Shown here piece by piece: positions 45,360 to 53,569 of a DNA stretch of 64,000 nucleotides. Where the stretch lies: NCBI RefSeq assembly GCF_000026145.1, contig NC_009445.1, positions 5,920,501 to 5,984,500 on the forward strand. The letters run 5' to 3'. The notes below the pieces were generated by a model, which did not search any database, was not told the origin of the DNA, and was given only the letters and a program-made list of their open reading frames with translations. Both the position numbers and the translations under genes were made by a program. The stretch is from Bradyrhizobium sp. ORS 278 (lineage in GTDB: Bacteria; Pseudomonadota; Alphaproteobacteria; Rhizobiales; Xanthobacteraceae). Every line of letters starts with the position of its first letter. Position 1 is the first letter of the stretch.

Positions 45360-46286
45360 TCACTTGTTCAGAAAATTCAGCGGCAACCCCGGGCGGGGCC
45401 AGTCCATGACCACCAGTTCGCCCTTGCCCGACAGCGTGATGTAGGCCGTCTTCAGCTCCGGGCCGCCGAAGGCGATGTTGGTGGTGACGCGGTCGCCGGT
45501 CGGGACCTGCTCGACCAAGGTGCCGTCGGGCGCGATCACGCTGATGCAGCCGGACACCAGCGTCGCGACGCAGACATTGCCGTTGGCTTCGACCGCGAGC
45601 GAATCGAACATCTGGTAGCCGCCCAGGCCACAGATCGGCCGGCCGCGCTCGCCGCGATAGATCACGTCGCGCGGCTTCACCGTGCCGGGCTCCGGCACGT
45701 CGTAGGCCCACAGCCGCGCGGTCGGCGTCTCCGCGATATAGACCGTCTTCTCATCGGGCGACAGGCCGATGCCGTTAGCCGGCAGAATGCCGTGCACGGC
45801 CTCGACGATCTCACTCATGCCCGGCTTGAGATAATAGAACGCGCCGACATCCATGTCGCGGGCGCGGCGCTTGCCGAGGTCGGAGAACCACAACCCGCCG
45901 TGGCGGTCGAACACGAGGTCGTTGGGCCCGCGTAGCTCGTGCTCGCCGCAATGGCTGACGACGGTCTCAACCTTGCCGCTCTGCAGATCGACTGTTTGGA
46001 TCGAGCCGCCAACATAATCCTCGGGCTGCGGGCCCGGCATGATCATCTTGCCGGTCGGAATCCAAGAGAAGCCGCCATTATTGCAGATGTAGATCTTGCC
46101 GTCGGGTCCGAGGGCCGCGCCGTTAGGGCCGCCGGGAATCTGCGCCACGATCTCCTTGCGGCCGTCGGGATGGACCCGGGTCAGCCGGCGCCCGCGGATC
46201 TCGACCAGCACCACGGAGCCGTCGGGCATCACGACCGGCCCTTCCGGGAATTCGAGATCGGTGGCGAGCACGCGCATGTTGGACAT
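45360..46286 (-). CDS. SMP-30/gluconolactonase-family protein
   Basis: A 308-residue six-bladed beta-propeller. Metal-site segments: LEFPEGPVVMPDGSVVLVEI with the first Glu, GGPNGAALGPDGKIYICNN, LRGPNDLVFDRHGGLWFSD, and ANGIGLSPDEKTVYIAETPT. These match calcium-dependent lactonases of the SMP-30 family. No signal peptide. It could open a sugar lactone or similar ring; its neighbours (GMC oxidoreductase, acetyltransferase) suggest a catabolic setting, but the substrate is not known. Confidence 0.92.
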   Translation of the reverse strand: MSNMRVLATDLEFPEGPVVMPDGSVVLVEIRGRRLTRVHPDGRKEIVAQIPGGPNGAALGPDGKIYICNNGGFSWIPTGKMIMPGPQPEDYVGGSIQTVDLQSGKVETVVSHCGEHELRGPNDLVFDRHGGLWFSDLGKRRARDMDVGAFYYLKPGMSEIVEAVHGILPANGIGLSPDEKTVYIAETPTARLWAYDVPEPGTVKPRDVIYRGERGRPICGLGGYQMFDSLAVEANGNVCVATLVSGCISVIAPDGTLVEQVPTGDRVTTNIAFGGPELKTAYITLSGKGELVVMDWPRPGLPLNFLNK

Positions 46287-46449
46287 CGGACGGACCTCCG
46301 CTGGTTACGCCGCGGTGCGGCGCCTTGTTGTTATCGGAGAGTTATCGCAAAGCCCGCGCAGCTTGCCAAGCAAGCGGCCGCACGGATCATCGCAGAGCAG
46401 CCCTGCTGCGGAACGCGCTTGCAGCGTCTCGACGCAAGTGTACGCGGCG

Positions 46450-47289
46450 TCAGCGAATCAACGGCAACCAGATCTCCAGGCCGCCATGGCCCGAGAGTGG
46501 ATCGAACCGCTGATCGTAGCGCTCAAAGTTCGGCGCATCGGCGACCGCATAGCCGGACTGCGGCAGCCAGCGATTCCAGATCGTATGCACGGTGCGGCGA
46601 ATCGACGAAATGTGGCCGGCATGGGTGAACACGGCGAATGTCGCCGGCGGCACGCGAACGCGGCTGAAAGTCCGCGGCAGATCGGAGAAGTCGGCCACCT
46701 CGACGCCGGCGACGTAGTCGAAATTACCGGCATCGTCGCCGTTGCAGCAGACCCCATAGGCGACTGTTCCGCGCCGTGCTGGAACCTCGTGCGTGATCGC
46801 GTTGAAGCGGCGCCACAACATCGGAATTCCGGCACCATTGTCGACGCTGACGCGCTCGCCGAGGCCGGCGACGAGCAGCGGCTCCGACGTGACGAAGCGC
46901 GGGGCGGGACAATCATCGAGCAGCGTCTGGTCCATGAGAATGGGCTCCTGCAGTGCGAGGCCATCGAGGCGCGCGGCGGCGCGGACCGACTCCGGCGTGA
47001 CGCCGAACTGATCGCGAAACGCGCGGGTGAAGGCTTCGTGGGAGCCATAGTCCGCCGCCAGAGCCACACTGAGGATGTCGGGCGCACCATTCGCGAGCTC
47101 ACGCGCTGCCTCGCTGAGACGGCGCAGCCGGACATAGCGCATGACCGAGAGGCCGGTCGCGGCTGCGAAGGCACGCACGATGTGAAAGCGCGACACGCCG
47201 GCGACATGAGCGATCTCATCGAGCGACAGCGGCGACGACAGATGACTCTCGATGTACCAGAGCGCCTTCTGAGCCGGGTTGGTGGACAC
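46450..47289 (-). CDS. AraC-family regulator with GyrI-like ligand domain
   Basis: A 279-residue regulator. The AraC helix-turn-helix pair is N-terminal (about 8-106): LSLDEIAHVAGVSRFHIVRA and ALAADYGSHEAFTRAFRDQF. A GyrI-like/effector-binding domain fills about 120-279. This Rob/SoxS-like layout is used by small-molecule-sensing activators. The start is GTG 47289. It lies alone; the upstream gene is a small exported coiled-coil protein on the same strand. Confidence 0.92.
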   Translation of the reverse strand: MSTNPAQKALWYIESHLSSPLSLDEIAHVAGVSRFHIVRAFAAATGLSVMRYVRLRRLSEAARELANGAPDILSVALAADYGSHEAFTRAFRDQFGVTPESVRAAARLDGLALQEPILMDQTLLDDCPAPRFVTSEPLLVAGLGERVSVDNGAGIPMLWRRFNAITHEVPARRGTVAYGVCCNGDDAGNFDYVAGVEVADFSDLPRTFSRVRVPPATFAVFTHAGHISSIRRTVHTIWNRWLPQSGYAVADAPNFERYDQRFDPLSGHGGLEIWLPLIR

Positions 47290-47367
47290 GCCTGTCTCCT
47301 GACGAAGCTACCCATCATGGGCACAGGGTGCCTCGGCCGCTTGATCGTTATTGCACTGCGTGCGGGA

Positions 47368-47730
47368 CTACTTGCCGCTCGGCTTTGCGTCCTTGGACGC
47401 ATCTTTGGCCGCCGCAGAGTCGGCTTTCTTCTTCAGCTCGTCCGCGAGCCGGGCCTGCGATGCCTTCAGTTCGTCGATGACGCCCTGCTGAGACATGAGC
47501 GCCGCCTTCAGCGCCTGGATCTGGCGATTCGCCGCATCCAGCTTCTGCTGCTGATCGAGCGACTGCTTGGTCATCGTCTTCTGCAGGAAATCGATGTTGC
47601 TCTGCAGGCACGACGTGCGGCGATCCATCGCCTTTTCCGCCGTGCAAATCTCGATGCCCGGAATATCCTGCGCGTGCAGGGTGTTGCTGCTACACAATGC
47701 GAGCAGGGTTGCAGCCACGATTCGCTTCAT
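47368..47730 (-). CDS. Exported coiled-coil protein
   Basis: A 120-residue protein: signal peptide MKRIVAATLLALCSSNTLHA, two Cys near the mature N-terminus (IEICTAEKAMDRRTSCLQS), then a long Gln/Lys/Ala coiled coil (DQQQKLDAANRQIQALKAAL, QASQARLADELKKK-like) and a charged tail ending KPSGK. Function unknown; it is probably periplasmic and oligomeric. ATG 47730 was chosen because it starts the signal peptide. It diverges from a small plus-strand gene. Confidence 0.78.
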   Translation of the reverse strand: MKRIVAATLLALCSSNTLHAQDIPGIEICTAEKAMDRRTSCLQSNIDFLQKTMTKQSLDQQQKLDAANRQIQALKAALMSQQGVIDELKASQARLADELKKKADSAAAKDASKDAKPSGK

Positions 47731-47864
47731 CACAATTTTCTCATTGGCTTGCCCCACACATGATTTTGCGTGGAACCGGCGGAGTTTCCTGATTGATACC
47801 ATACTGAGACCTCAATCGCGCATTGAAGTTCTGGCTGGGACCCGTTTTTAGGGAGATGGACAGA

Positions 47865-48137
47865 ATGGCTACGCGCGAAAAACGGCTGGCGCAATTTGAC
47901 GGCAGCGGTGAGCCACCGCCCGGTCAGACGGTCGAGGTGCTGTGCGAAGATCACAGCGGCACCTATCAGCTGCCGTTCCCATGTATCTACATTGATGGCA
48001 AATGGCACAACAAAGAATCCGGCGGCGCACTCGAAGCGACCGTCATCGGCTGGCGCTTCCCGCGCGCGCGTTATGACGAGCGCAATGGCCGCCGTCCGCA
48101 GCCGAGCTTCGTTGCTGATCGCGCTTCGTCTTATTGA
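47865..48137 (+). CDS. Small protein of unknown function
   Basis: A 90-residue cytosolic protein: MATREKRLAQFDGSGEPPPG, then VEVLCEDHSGTYQLPFPC, then IDGKWHNKESGGALEATVIG and a basic end. ATG 47865 was preferred over ATG 47856 because GGGAG is properly spaced (9 nt) only for the former. No known domain is recognised, though the sequence is of normal, folded-protein character. A terminator follows 8 nt after the stop. Confidence 0.75.
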   Translation: MATREKRLAQFDGSGEPPPGQTVEVLCEDHSGTYQLPFPCIYIDGKWHNKESGGALEATVIGWRFPRARYDERNGRRPQPSFVADRASSY

Positions 48138-48145
48138 TCCCACCG

Positions 48146-48168
48146 GGCCCTGAGTTCGGCTCAGGGCC
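48146..48168 (+). terminator. Rho-independent terminator
   Basis: GGCCCTGAG, loop TTCGG, CTCAGGGCC, followed by GGTCTT. It lies just after the small gene ending at 48137. The T-tract is short. Confidence 0.7.
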
Positions 48169-48774
48169 GGTCTTGCCGAAAATTTGGTTTTGAACGCAAA
48201 TTGAGCATCACGACGGGATAGCATCATCAGCGCGCCGGCGATCACAACAGCAGTCTCCGTCGCGCATCGAGCGCCCCGTCGCCCCAAGCCAACCACCATT
48301 GGCGATCGATACCCAACAGAGAAGCAACAGCGCCGTCGCTCTACGCGACGGACAGCTTCATCACCGCGCGCCCACTTGCGCCGAGCTGAAAACGTATTCC
48401 TCCAGCATAGGCTCGCCATAGGTGGCACTGCGAGCCAATTCACGTGGTCGGCATCGTTGGACGATGCCCCCGCGCGCGCTCTCGACCGCCGCAGAATGAG
48501 TCGGTCTGAGTCCTGCCCCTGCTTCCCCGTCGAGCCGCCGGATTGAGGCGACGGTGTTTCAAAACGTGACGGTGCTGGGTTGCCGCCTTAATCCTTGGAA
48601 CGCGGCCGGAACGAATCGCGTCCGAATCGGACGCTGCTCAAGGTACGCGACGCGTTCACGGCTACATGTCGGTCTCGCGTCGCGTGACCCACGACATGCT
48701 GAAGCGAAGCATCCGGCCGCGCAAGCGCGACCGGATGCCAGACGTTAACGGAGTTGCTGGAGAGCGAGACCTGT
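48169..48774. other. Intergenic region, no gene seen
   Basis: About 600 nt between two convergent genes. Open frames exist on both strands but lack ribosome sites and look like random high-GC translation (Arg/Ser/Ala-rich, no motif). No repeat or RNA structure was recognised. It may hold decayed sequence. Confidence 0.4.
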
Positions 48775-49209
48775 TCAAGCCCAGGGCGTCACCGGCGGCA
48801 CCTTGTCGGTGGCCGGCGGCATCTCGACGGTCTTGAAATCGGCCGGGCTGACGATTTCCATATATTCCATGTCAGGGGAATAATCGTAGAGATAGTGCAC
48901 GATGCCGGGCCGCTGATGCACGACATCACCGGCCTTCACCAAGGTCGGCTTGTCCTCGTACATGAAGCGCGCCCATCCCTTCATCATGATGACGATCTGG
49001 AAGTCGCAATCGTGACGGTGCCAGCCGGTGCCGTCGACCGGCGGACAATCCGGATTGGCCTTGACGAGGTGGCAGATCACCTGGCCGCCGGTGGCGTCGG
49101 CAATGCCGAGATCGCGATAGAGGAAGAAGTCACGCAAGCCACCGCCCTTGTAGTCGGTGTCTTCGGGCTTCACGTGCGAGAATTTGGTCACCACTGCATG
49201 CTGGTTCAT
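48775..49209 (-). CDS. Cupin-domain protein
   Basis: A 144-residue single-domain cupin. The metal-binding motif 1 region is DGTGWHRHDCDFQIVIMMKG (HxH...E-type with Gln in the late position) and motif 2 is GDVVHQRPGIVHYLYDYS. A metal-dependent dioxygenase, isomerase or binding role is possible; no substrate is suggested by context. GGAGG precedes the ATG at 49209. A longer upstream frame is not protein-like. Confidence 0.88.
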   Translation of the reverse strand: MNQHAVVTKFSHVKPEDTDYKGGGLRDFFLYRDLGIADATGGQVICHLVKANPDCPPVDGTGWHRHDCDFQIVIMMKGWARFMYEDKPTLVKAGDVVHQRPGIVHYLYDYSPDMEYMEIVSPADFKTVEMPPATDKVPPVTPWA

Positions 49210-49564
49210 GACGGCCTCCACCGGTTGATCGCGGCAGCGGCAACCCCTGAGGCCCATCGATCGGCCGCAACGGCCACCGCGCCCGAAAGCCCATTGTGCT
49301 ATGCGAAAAGCACGCCACGCCCTGCTTGCAGCGCAAGGATCACTCCATCGCACCCGCAGGCCGATCCGAACTGATTGTTAACAACGGGTTTTCTTGAAGC
49401 CGCCGGGGAGCTCGACGGCCCGGCCGCCGCCTGCATTCTCGCTGACGGATGGGCCCATCCGACTTCAAATTGAGCAGCAACTGCCCGGGCGGTGAGCCGC
49501 TGACATCGTGAGGCCGGCGGCAAACGACCATGGCCGACGGCCGTCCCGACCGACCGGGCGGTGG
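49210..49564. other. Intergenic region, no gene seen
   Basis: A 355-nt gap between the cupin gene and the GST gene, both on the minus strand. It should hold the cupin promoter. No repeats or convincing small genes are visible. Confidence 0.4.
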
Positions 49565-50221
49565 CTAATACTCGACCTCGAGCTCCTCGATCTCCTCGGG
49601 CTCGGCCTTGGCCGCCGTGATCCATTCCTGCATCTCGGGCATCGCCATGATCAGGTCGGCGTAGGCCTTGAGCCGGGGCTCGAGCTTGACGTCATAGGTC
49701 ACGAAGCGCGTCACCACCGGGGCGTACATCGCATCCGCCATGCCGCGCTGCTGTCCGAACAGAAATGGCCCGCCCGATTTGTCGAGGCAGTCACGCCAGA
49801 TCGCCCAGATGCGGTCGATGTCGGCCTGGGCGCGGGTCCACACCTTGAAGCCAGGAAAATGGCCCTTGAGGTTGACCGGCAGCGATGCGCGCAAGGTGGT
49901 GAAGCCGGAGTGGATTTCACCGGAGATCGAGCGGCAATGCGCGCGCGCGATGCGATCAGAAGGCAGCAGACCGGCGTGCGGAAAGGTCTCGTTGAGATAC
50001 TCGCCGATCGCCAGCGTATCCCAGATCGTCGCGCCGTCGTGCCGCAGGCAGGGCACCAGGATCGACGATGACAACAGCAGGATCTCGGCGCGCGCGGACG
50101 CATCGTCCGGGCCGACGACCAGCTCGTCGAAATCGAGCCCGGCAAATTTGGCGAGCAGCCAGCCGCGCAGCGACCATGACGAGTAATTCTTGCTGCTGAT
50201 CGTCAACGTCGCTTTGGTCAT
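49565..50221 (-). CDS. Glutathione S-transferase family protein
   Basis: A 218-residue two-domain protein. The thioredoxin-like N-domain begins MTKATLTISSKNYSSWSLRG; the SSWSLR motif carries the probable catalytic Ser/Tyr. The cis-Pro region is SSSILVPCLRHDG, and the C-terminal helical domain (about 90-205) has WRDCLDKSGGPFLFG. It probably conjugates or isomerises small electrophiles with glutathione. It diverges from the PHB depolymerase gene. Confidence 0.9.
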   Translation of the reverse strand: MTKATLTISSKNYSSWSLRGWLLAKFAGLDFDELVVGPDDASARAEILLLSSSILVPCLRHDGATIWDTLAIGEYLNETFPHAGLLPSDRIARAHCRSISGEIHSGFTTLRASLPVNLKGHFPGFKVWTRAQADIDRIWAIWRDCLDKSGGPFLFGQQRGMADAMYAPVVTRFVTYDVKLEPRLKAYADLIMAMPEMQEWITAAKAEPEEIEELEVEY

Positions 50222-50405
50222 CTCGCCCTACCCCTTTGTCGCTTGTCGCCTGGTCCGCCCGGCCGCCCTGTGCCGGCGGCAACACGCGCGGAGCCGGATA
50301 CTCCAGCAGATTCATTGAGCAAGCGACATGCCAGTTTTTCAGGCAAGACTCCGCCGCGCTGGCTCCGATATTGCATATGCACAAGCATGTAATGGATCGG
50401 ACCCG

Positions 50406-51626
50406 ATGGCGCTGCTGTACCAAGCCTATCAGAACCACATGGACCTGACCGAGCCATGGCGCCAGGGCGCCGCGGCCGCCATGCGCTATCTCAATCTGAT
50501 CCCGTCAGGCCTCTCCAGCCGCGCGATGCGGCGGCTGTCGGCAGCACTGGAATTGATCTCGCGCTCGGCGCTCACCTATGCGCGTCCGGCCTATGGCATC
50601 GACAGCGTCATGGTCGGCAATCGCGAGCTCGGCGTCACCGAGGAGGTGACGTACAAGACCCCGTTCGGCTCGCTGCTCCATTTCAAAAAGGACGGCGCGG
50701 CGGATCAGCCCAAGGTGCTGCTGGTCGCGCCGATGTCGGGTCACTTCGCGACGCTGTTGCGCGGCACGGTGAAGACACTGCTGCAGGATCACGACGTGTA
50801 CATCACCGACTGGCACAATCCGCGCGATATTCCGCCGGGCCATGGCCGCTTCGGGCTGGAAGATTACACTGATCATCTCATCAGCTTCCTGGGCCAACTC
50901 GGGCCACGGCCGCACATGGTGGCGATCTGCCAGCCCTCGGTGTCGGCGCTGGCGGCGACCGCCGTGATGTGCGAGGGCAACCATCCGTCGCGGCCGGCGA
51001 CGCTCACCCTGATGGCGGGGCCGATCGACACGCGCATCCAGCCGACCAAGGTCAACGAGTTCGCCAAGAGCAAGCCGATCGAGTGGTTCGAGGACAATCT
51101 GATCCACTACGTGCCCTTTCAGTGCCGTGGCGCGTTCCGGAAAGTCTATCCGGGCTTCGTGCAGCTCACGGCCTTCGTGTCGATGAATCTCGAGCGCCAC
51201 GTCAAGCAGCACATGGATCTCGCCAATCATCTCGCCAAGGGCGAGGTCGAGAAGGCCGAGTCGATCAAGACATTCTATGACGAGTATTTCGCCGTGATGG
51301 ACCTGCCGGCGGAGTTCTACATCGAGACCGTGCGCGACGTCTTCCAGGAGCATCTGCTGCCCCAGGGCAAGCTCATGCATCGCGGCAACCCTGTCGATCC
51401 GAAGGCGGTGCGCCGCATCGGACTGATGACGGTCGAGGGCGAGCGCGACGACATCTGCTCGATCGGCCAGACGCTGTCGGCCCAGGACATCTGCACCAAT
51501 GTGCGCGCGTATCGCCGCGTGCATCACATGCAGGCCGGCGTCGGCCATTACGGCGTGTTCAGCGGCAAGAAGTGGAACAACGAGATCTATCCGCTGCTGC
51601 GCGATTTCGTCCACGTCAATTCGTGA
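50406..51626 (+). CDS. phaZ: Intracellular polyhydroxybutyrate depolymerase (PhaZ type)
   Basis: A 406-residue cytosolic depolymerase that mobilises stored PHB granules. The lipase-box-like element is VAICQPSVSAL with Cys175 as nucleophile in place of Ser, a hallmark of this PhaZ group; the late His is His381 in GVGHYGVFSGKKW. An early conserved segment is MALLYQAYQNHMDLTEPWR. No signal peptide, in line with intracellular PHB turnover. ATG 50406 was chosen over an upstream frame that is not conserved. A 13-bp tandem repeat begins within its last codons. Confidence 0.93.
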   Translation: MALLYQAYQNHMDLTEPWRQGAAAAMRYLNLIPSGLSSRAMRRLSAALELISRSALTYARPAYGIDSVMVGNRELGVTEEVTYKTPFGSLLHFKKDGAADQPKVLLVAPMSGHFATLLRGTVKTLLQDHDVYITDWHNPRDIPPGHGRFGLEDYTDHLISFLGQLGPRPHMVAICQPSVSALAATAVMCEGNHPSRPATLTLMAGPIDTRIQPTKVNEFAKSKPIEWFEDNLIHYVPFQCRGAFRKVYPGFVQLTAFVSMNLERHVKQHMDLANHLAKGEVEKAESIKTFYDEYFAVMDLPAEFYIETVRDVFQEHLLPQGKLMHRGNPVDPKAVRRIGLMTVEGERDDICSIGQTLSAQDICTNVRAYRRVHHMQAGVGHYGVFSGKKWNNEIYPLLRDFVHVNS

Positions 51627-51666
51627 AGTCAGTTCGTCAGGTCAGTTCGTCAGGTCAGTTCGTGAG
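51615..51666. repeat. 13-bp tandem repeat, four copies, across two stop codons
   Basis: Units GTCAATTCGTGAA (51615-51627), GTCAGTTCGTCAG (51628-51640), GTCAGTTCGTCAG (51641-51653) and GTCAGTTCGTGAG (51654-51666). The first unit ends the phaZ coding sequence, and the last holds the stop of the convergent AraC gene. Confidence 0.8.
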
Positions 51667-52704
51667 CGGACCTCGGCCACGCTGCACGCGCTGCAGCGTG
51701 GCTGACGGCGTCTCTCCGAACTTGTCGCGATAGGCGCCCGCCATCCGTCCGAGATGGGTGAAGCCGAGCTCGAAAGCGAGGTCGATGATGCGCGTCTCGG
51801 GGCCGGCCGCCGTCAGTTGCGCGTTCAACCTGGCCAACCTGATATCCAGCAGCATGTCCGAGATCGACATGCCGAAATGGCGTCGGAAGCCGCCTTGCAG
51901 CGCGCGGATGCCGACGCCCGCAGCAGCTGCAAGCTGCGCCAGATCGAGCGGCTCGCTGGCCTGCGCATGCAGCAGATCGCGCGCCGTGCGCACCGCCCGC
52001 GGCAGATGGTCGATCTGGCCCGCATAGCGCCGGATGGCCTCCGACAGGCCGTGGCCCGACTGCTCGAAAAGCGCATCCAGCAGCGTTTCGCGCCAATCCG
52101 CTGCCGCCGCGACCGAGATGCGCCCTTGGCCACCGAGGCTCTCGGCCACGCCAGCAAGCGAGATCATGCGCTGCTGGAGCCGTGAACCCGCCGGCGCCGA
52201 TAGCGCGATCTCGGGCTGGAATTCGACAGGCTGCACCGCCTGCCCGGACAGCGCCGCGGCGCGCTGCTCGACCAGGCTGCGATCGAGCAGCAGGATCAAC
52301 TGGGCGCAGTCGTGCCACACCATGCGCGTCGGCAAGGTCGGAGACAGCAGTGATGCCGCCTGCTCCGGGTGAGACACGACCTCGCGACCGCCAGTCATGA
52401 CCCGCGCCGTCCCTGCCAGCGGCAGTTGCACCAGGAAGAAGCGATCGAGACAGCCGGGATTGATCGCGACCGCGCCGCCATATGCGACGTAGTTGATGGA
52501 GAAGCCGTCGTATGCCGCGCAATTATGCAGAGCGAGGAAATCGCGCGCAGTCCCGGCCTGCGGCTGCAGCCCGTGCGGACAGAAGATGCGACCTATTTGT
52601 TCAGCCGCCTCATCGACATCGTGCGTTGCAACACGGCCGTAGGCGGCGAGCCGCGGCGATGAGGATGTTTTCCAACTGAGATCAGCGGCTGAAGACGTCG
52701 CCAT
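51655..52704 (-). CDS. AraC-family transcriptional regulator
   Basis: A 349-residue regulator. The N-terminal part (about 20-200) is an AraC-binding-like sensor (cupin-type strands such as RFFLVQLPLAGTARVMTGG). The C-terminal helix-turn-helix pair covers about 235-345 (LDLAQLAAAAGVGIRALQGG and LAFELGFTHLGRMAGAYRDK). It diverges from the cupin gene; the 133-nt gap has an AT-rich island with TATAAT at 52738-52743. It is therefore likely to control the cupin and flavin-monooxygenase genes downstream. Confidence 0.93.
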   Translation of the reverse strand: MATSSAADLSWKTSSSPRLAAYGRVATHDVDEAAEQIGRIFCPHGLQPQAGTARDFLALHNCAAYDGFSINYVAYGGAVAINPGCLDRFFLVQLPLAGTARVMTGGREVVSHPEQAASLLSPTLPTRMVWHDCAQLILLLDRSLVEQRAAALSGQAVQPVEFQPEIALSAPAGSRLQQRMISLAGVAESLGGQGRISVAAAADWRETLLDALFEQSGHGLSEAIRRYAGQIDHLPRAVRTARDLLHAQASEPLDLAQLAAAAGVGIRALQGGFRRHFGMSISDMLLDIRLARLNAQLTAAGPETRIIDLAFELGFTHLGRMAGAYRDKFGETPSATLQRVQRGRGPLTN

Positions 52705-52737
52705 GGCTCACATCATCCGTCGAAATCGTTTGAAACC

Positions 52738-52743
52738 TATAAT
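52738..52743 (+). promoter_or_regulatory. Candidate -10 element in the AraC/cupin divergent region
   Basis: TATAAT within an AT-rich island (52726-52750) that stands out in this GC-rich sequence. No good -35 is visible at 17 nt, as is usual for activator-dependent promoters. Confidence 0.35.
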
Positions 52744-52837
52744 AATTAGCAGCTGGCGTCGAGAGATTCGTTTTCTGGATAGACACCGCGGCGCGATCTG
52801 CTCGATCCTCACTTCGTGTGCAGCAAGGAGATCCGCC

Positions 52838-53287
52838 ATGACCACACTGGAAAAAGGCATCACGCCCGCCGGCACCGGCTACGCCGGCAAGACCTGGAAC
52901 ATCCTCGGTCAGCTCTACTTCCCCAAGGCCGTCACCGACTCCACCTTCGCCTTCGAGACCAACAGCGATCCCGGTCAATTCGTCCCGGTGCACGTTCATC
53001 CCACACAGGACGAGTTCATCCTGGTGCAGGAAGGCACGCTCGACCTCAAGCTCGACGGCGTCTGGGTCAAGGCGCAGGCAGGCGATCTCGTGCGCATGCC
53101 GCGCGGCATCCCGCATGGCTACTTCAACAAGTCGGACAAGCCGGCGCGCGCGCTGTTCTGGGTGTCGCCGATGCAGAAGCTCGAGGCGCTCTTCAACATG
53201 CTGGATAACCTCGCTGACCCCGCCGAGGTGGTCCGTATCTCGGCGGAGCACGAGGTCAACTTCCTGCCGCCTGAAGCCAACGATTAG
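52838..53287 (+). CDS. Cupin-domain protein (quercetin-dioxygenase-like)
   Basis: A 149-residue cupin. Motif 1: PVHVHPTQDEFILVQEG (HxHxxxxE); motif 2: RMPRGIPHGYFNKSD. All four expected metal ligands (two His, Glu, and the late His) are present. Probably binds Fe, Mn or Ni and may be a dioxygenase or a binding protein. AAGGAG lies 8 nt before the ATG. It lies between the divergent AraC gene and the flavin-monooxygenase gene, probably as one regulated set. Confidence 0.92.
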   Translation: MTTLEKGITPAGTGYAGKTWNILGQLYFPKAVTDSTFAFETNSDPGQFVPVHVHPTQDEFILVQEGTLDLKLDGVWVKAQAGDLVRMPRGIPHGYFNKSDKPARALFWVSPMQKLEALFNMLDNLADPAEVVRISAEHEVNFLPPEAND

Positions 53288-53569
53288 GCGACGGCGCCGC
53301 CCGCACCGGCGTATTGCAGGTTATCTCGGCATGACGCGCATTGAGCGCGATCGGCCTTCTGCGCCTTGCCGGATCGGCCGGCGCGCGGCCTCGATGCGTC
53401 TTTGATCGGCGGGATCAACCCCGCCGAATGTCGGCGATGCCTTTGCTTCGTCGCATGCTTCGGTCACGCCGGGCGACCTCGTCATCACCCGTTCTTTCAG
53501 CGAGCCCCTGCAGCGCGGCCGGTCCAGGCTGTCCGCTTGCGGTCGCACGCTCGATATCAGGAGGTCTCC

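Noticed and set aside
48169..48774. Hidden small genes or a non-coding RNA
   Set aside because: Open frames lack ribosome sites and motif; no conserved stem pattern could be recognised by eye. Covariance search would be decisive.
51615..51666. CRISPR array
   Set aside because: The 13-bp units are directly adjacent with no spacers, and no cas genes exist in the window.
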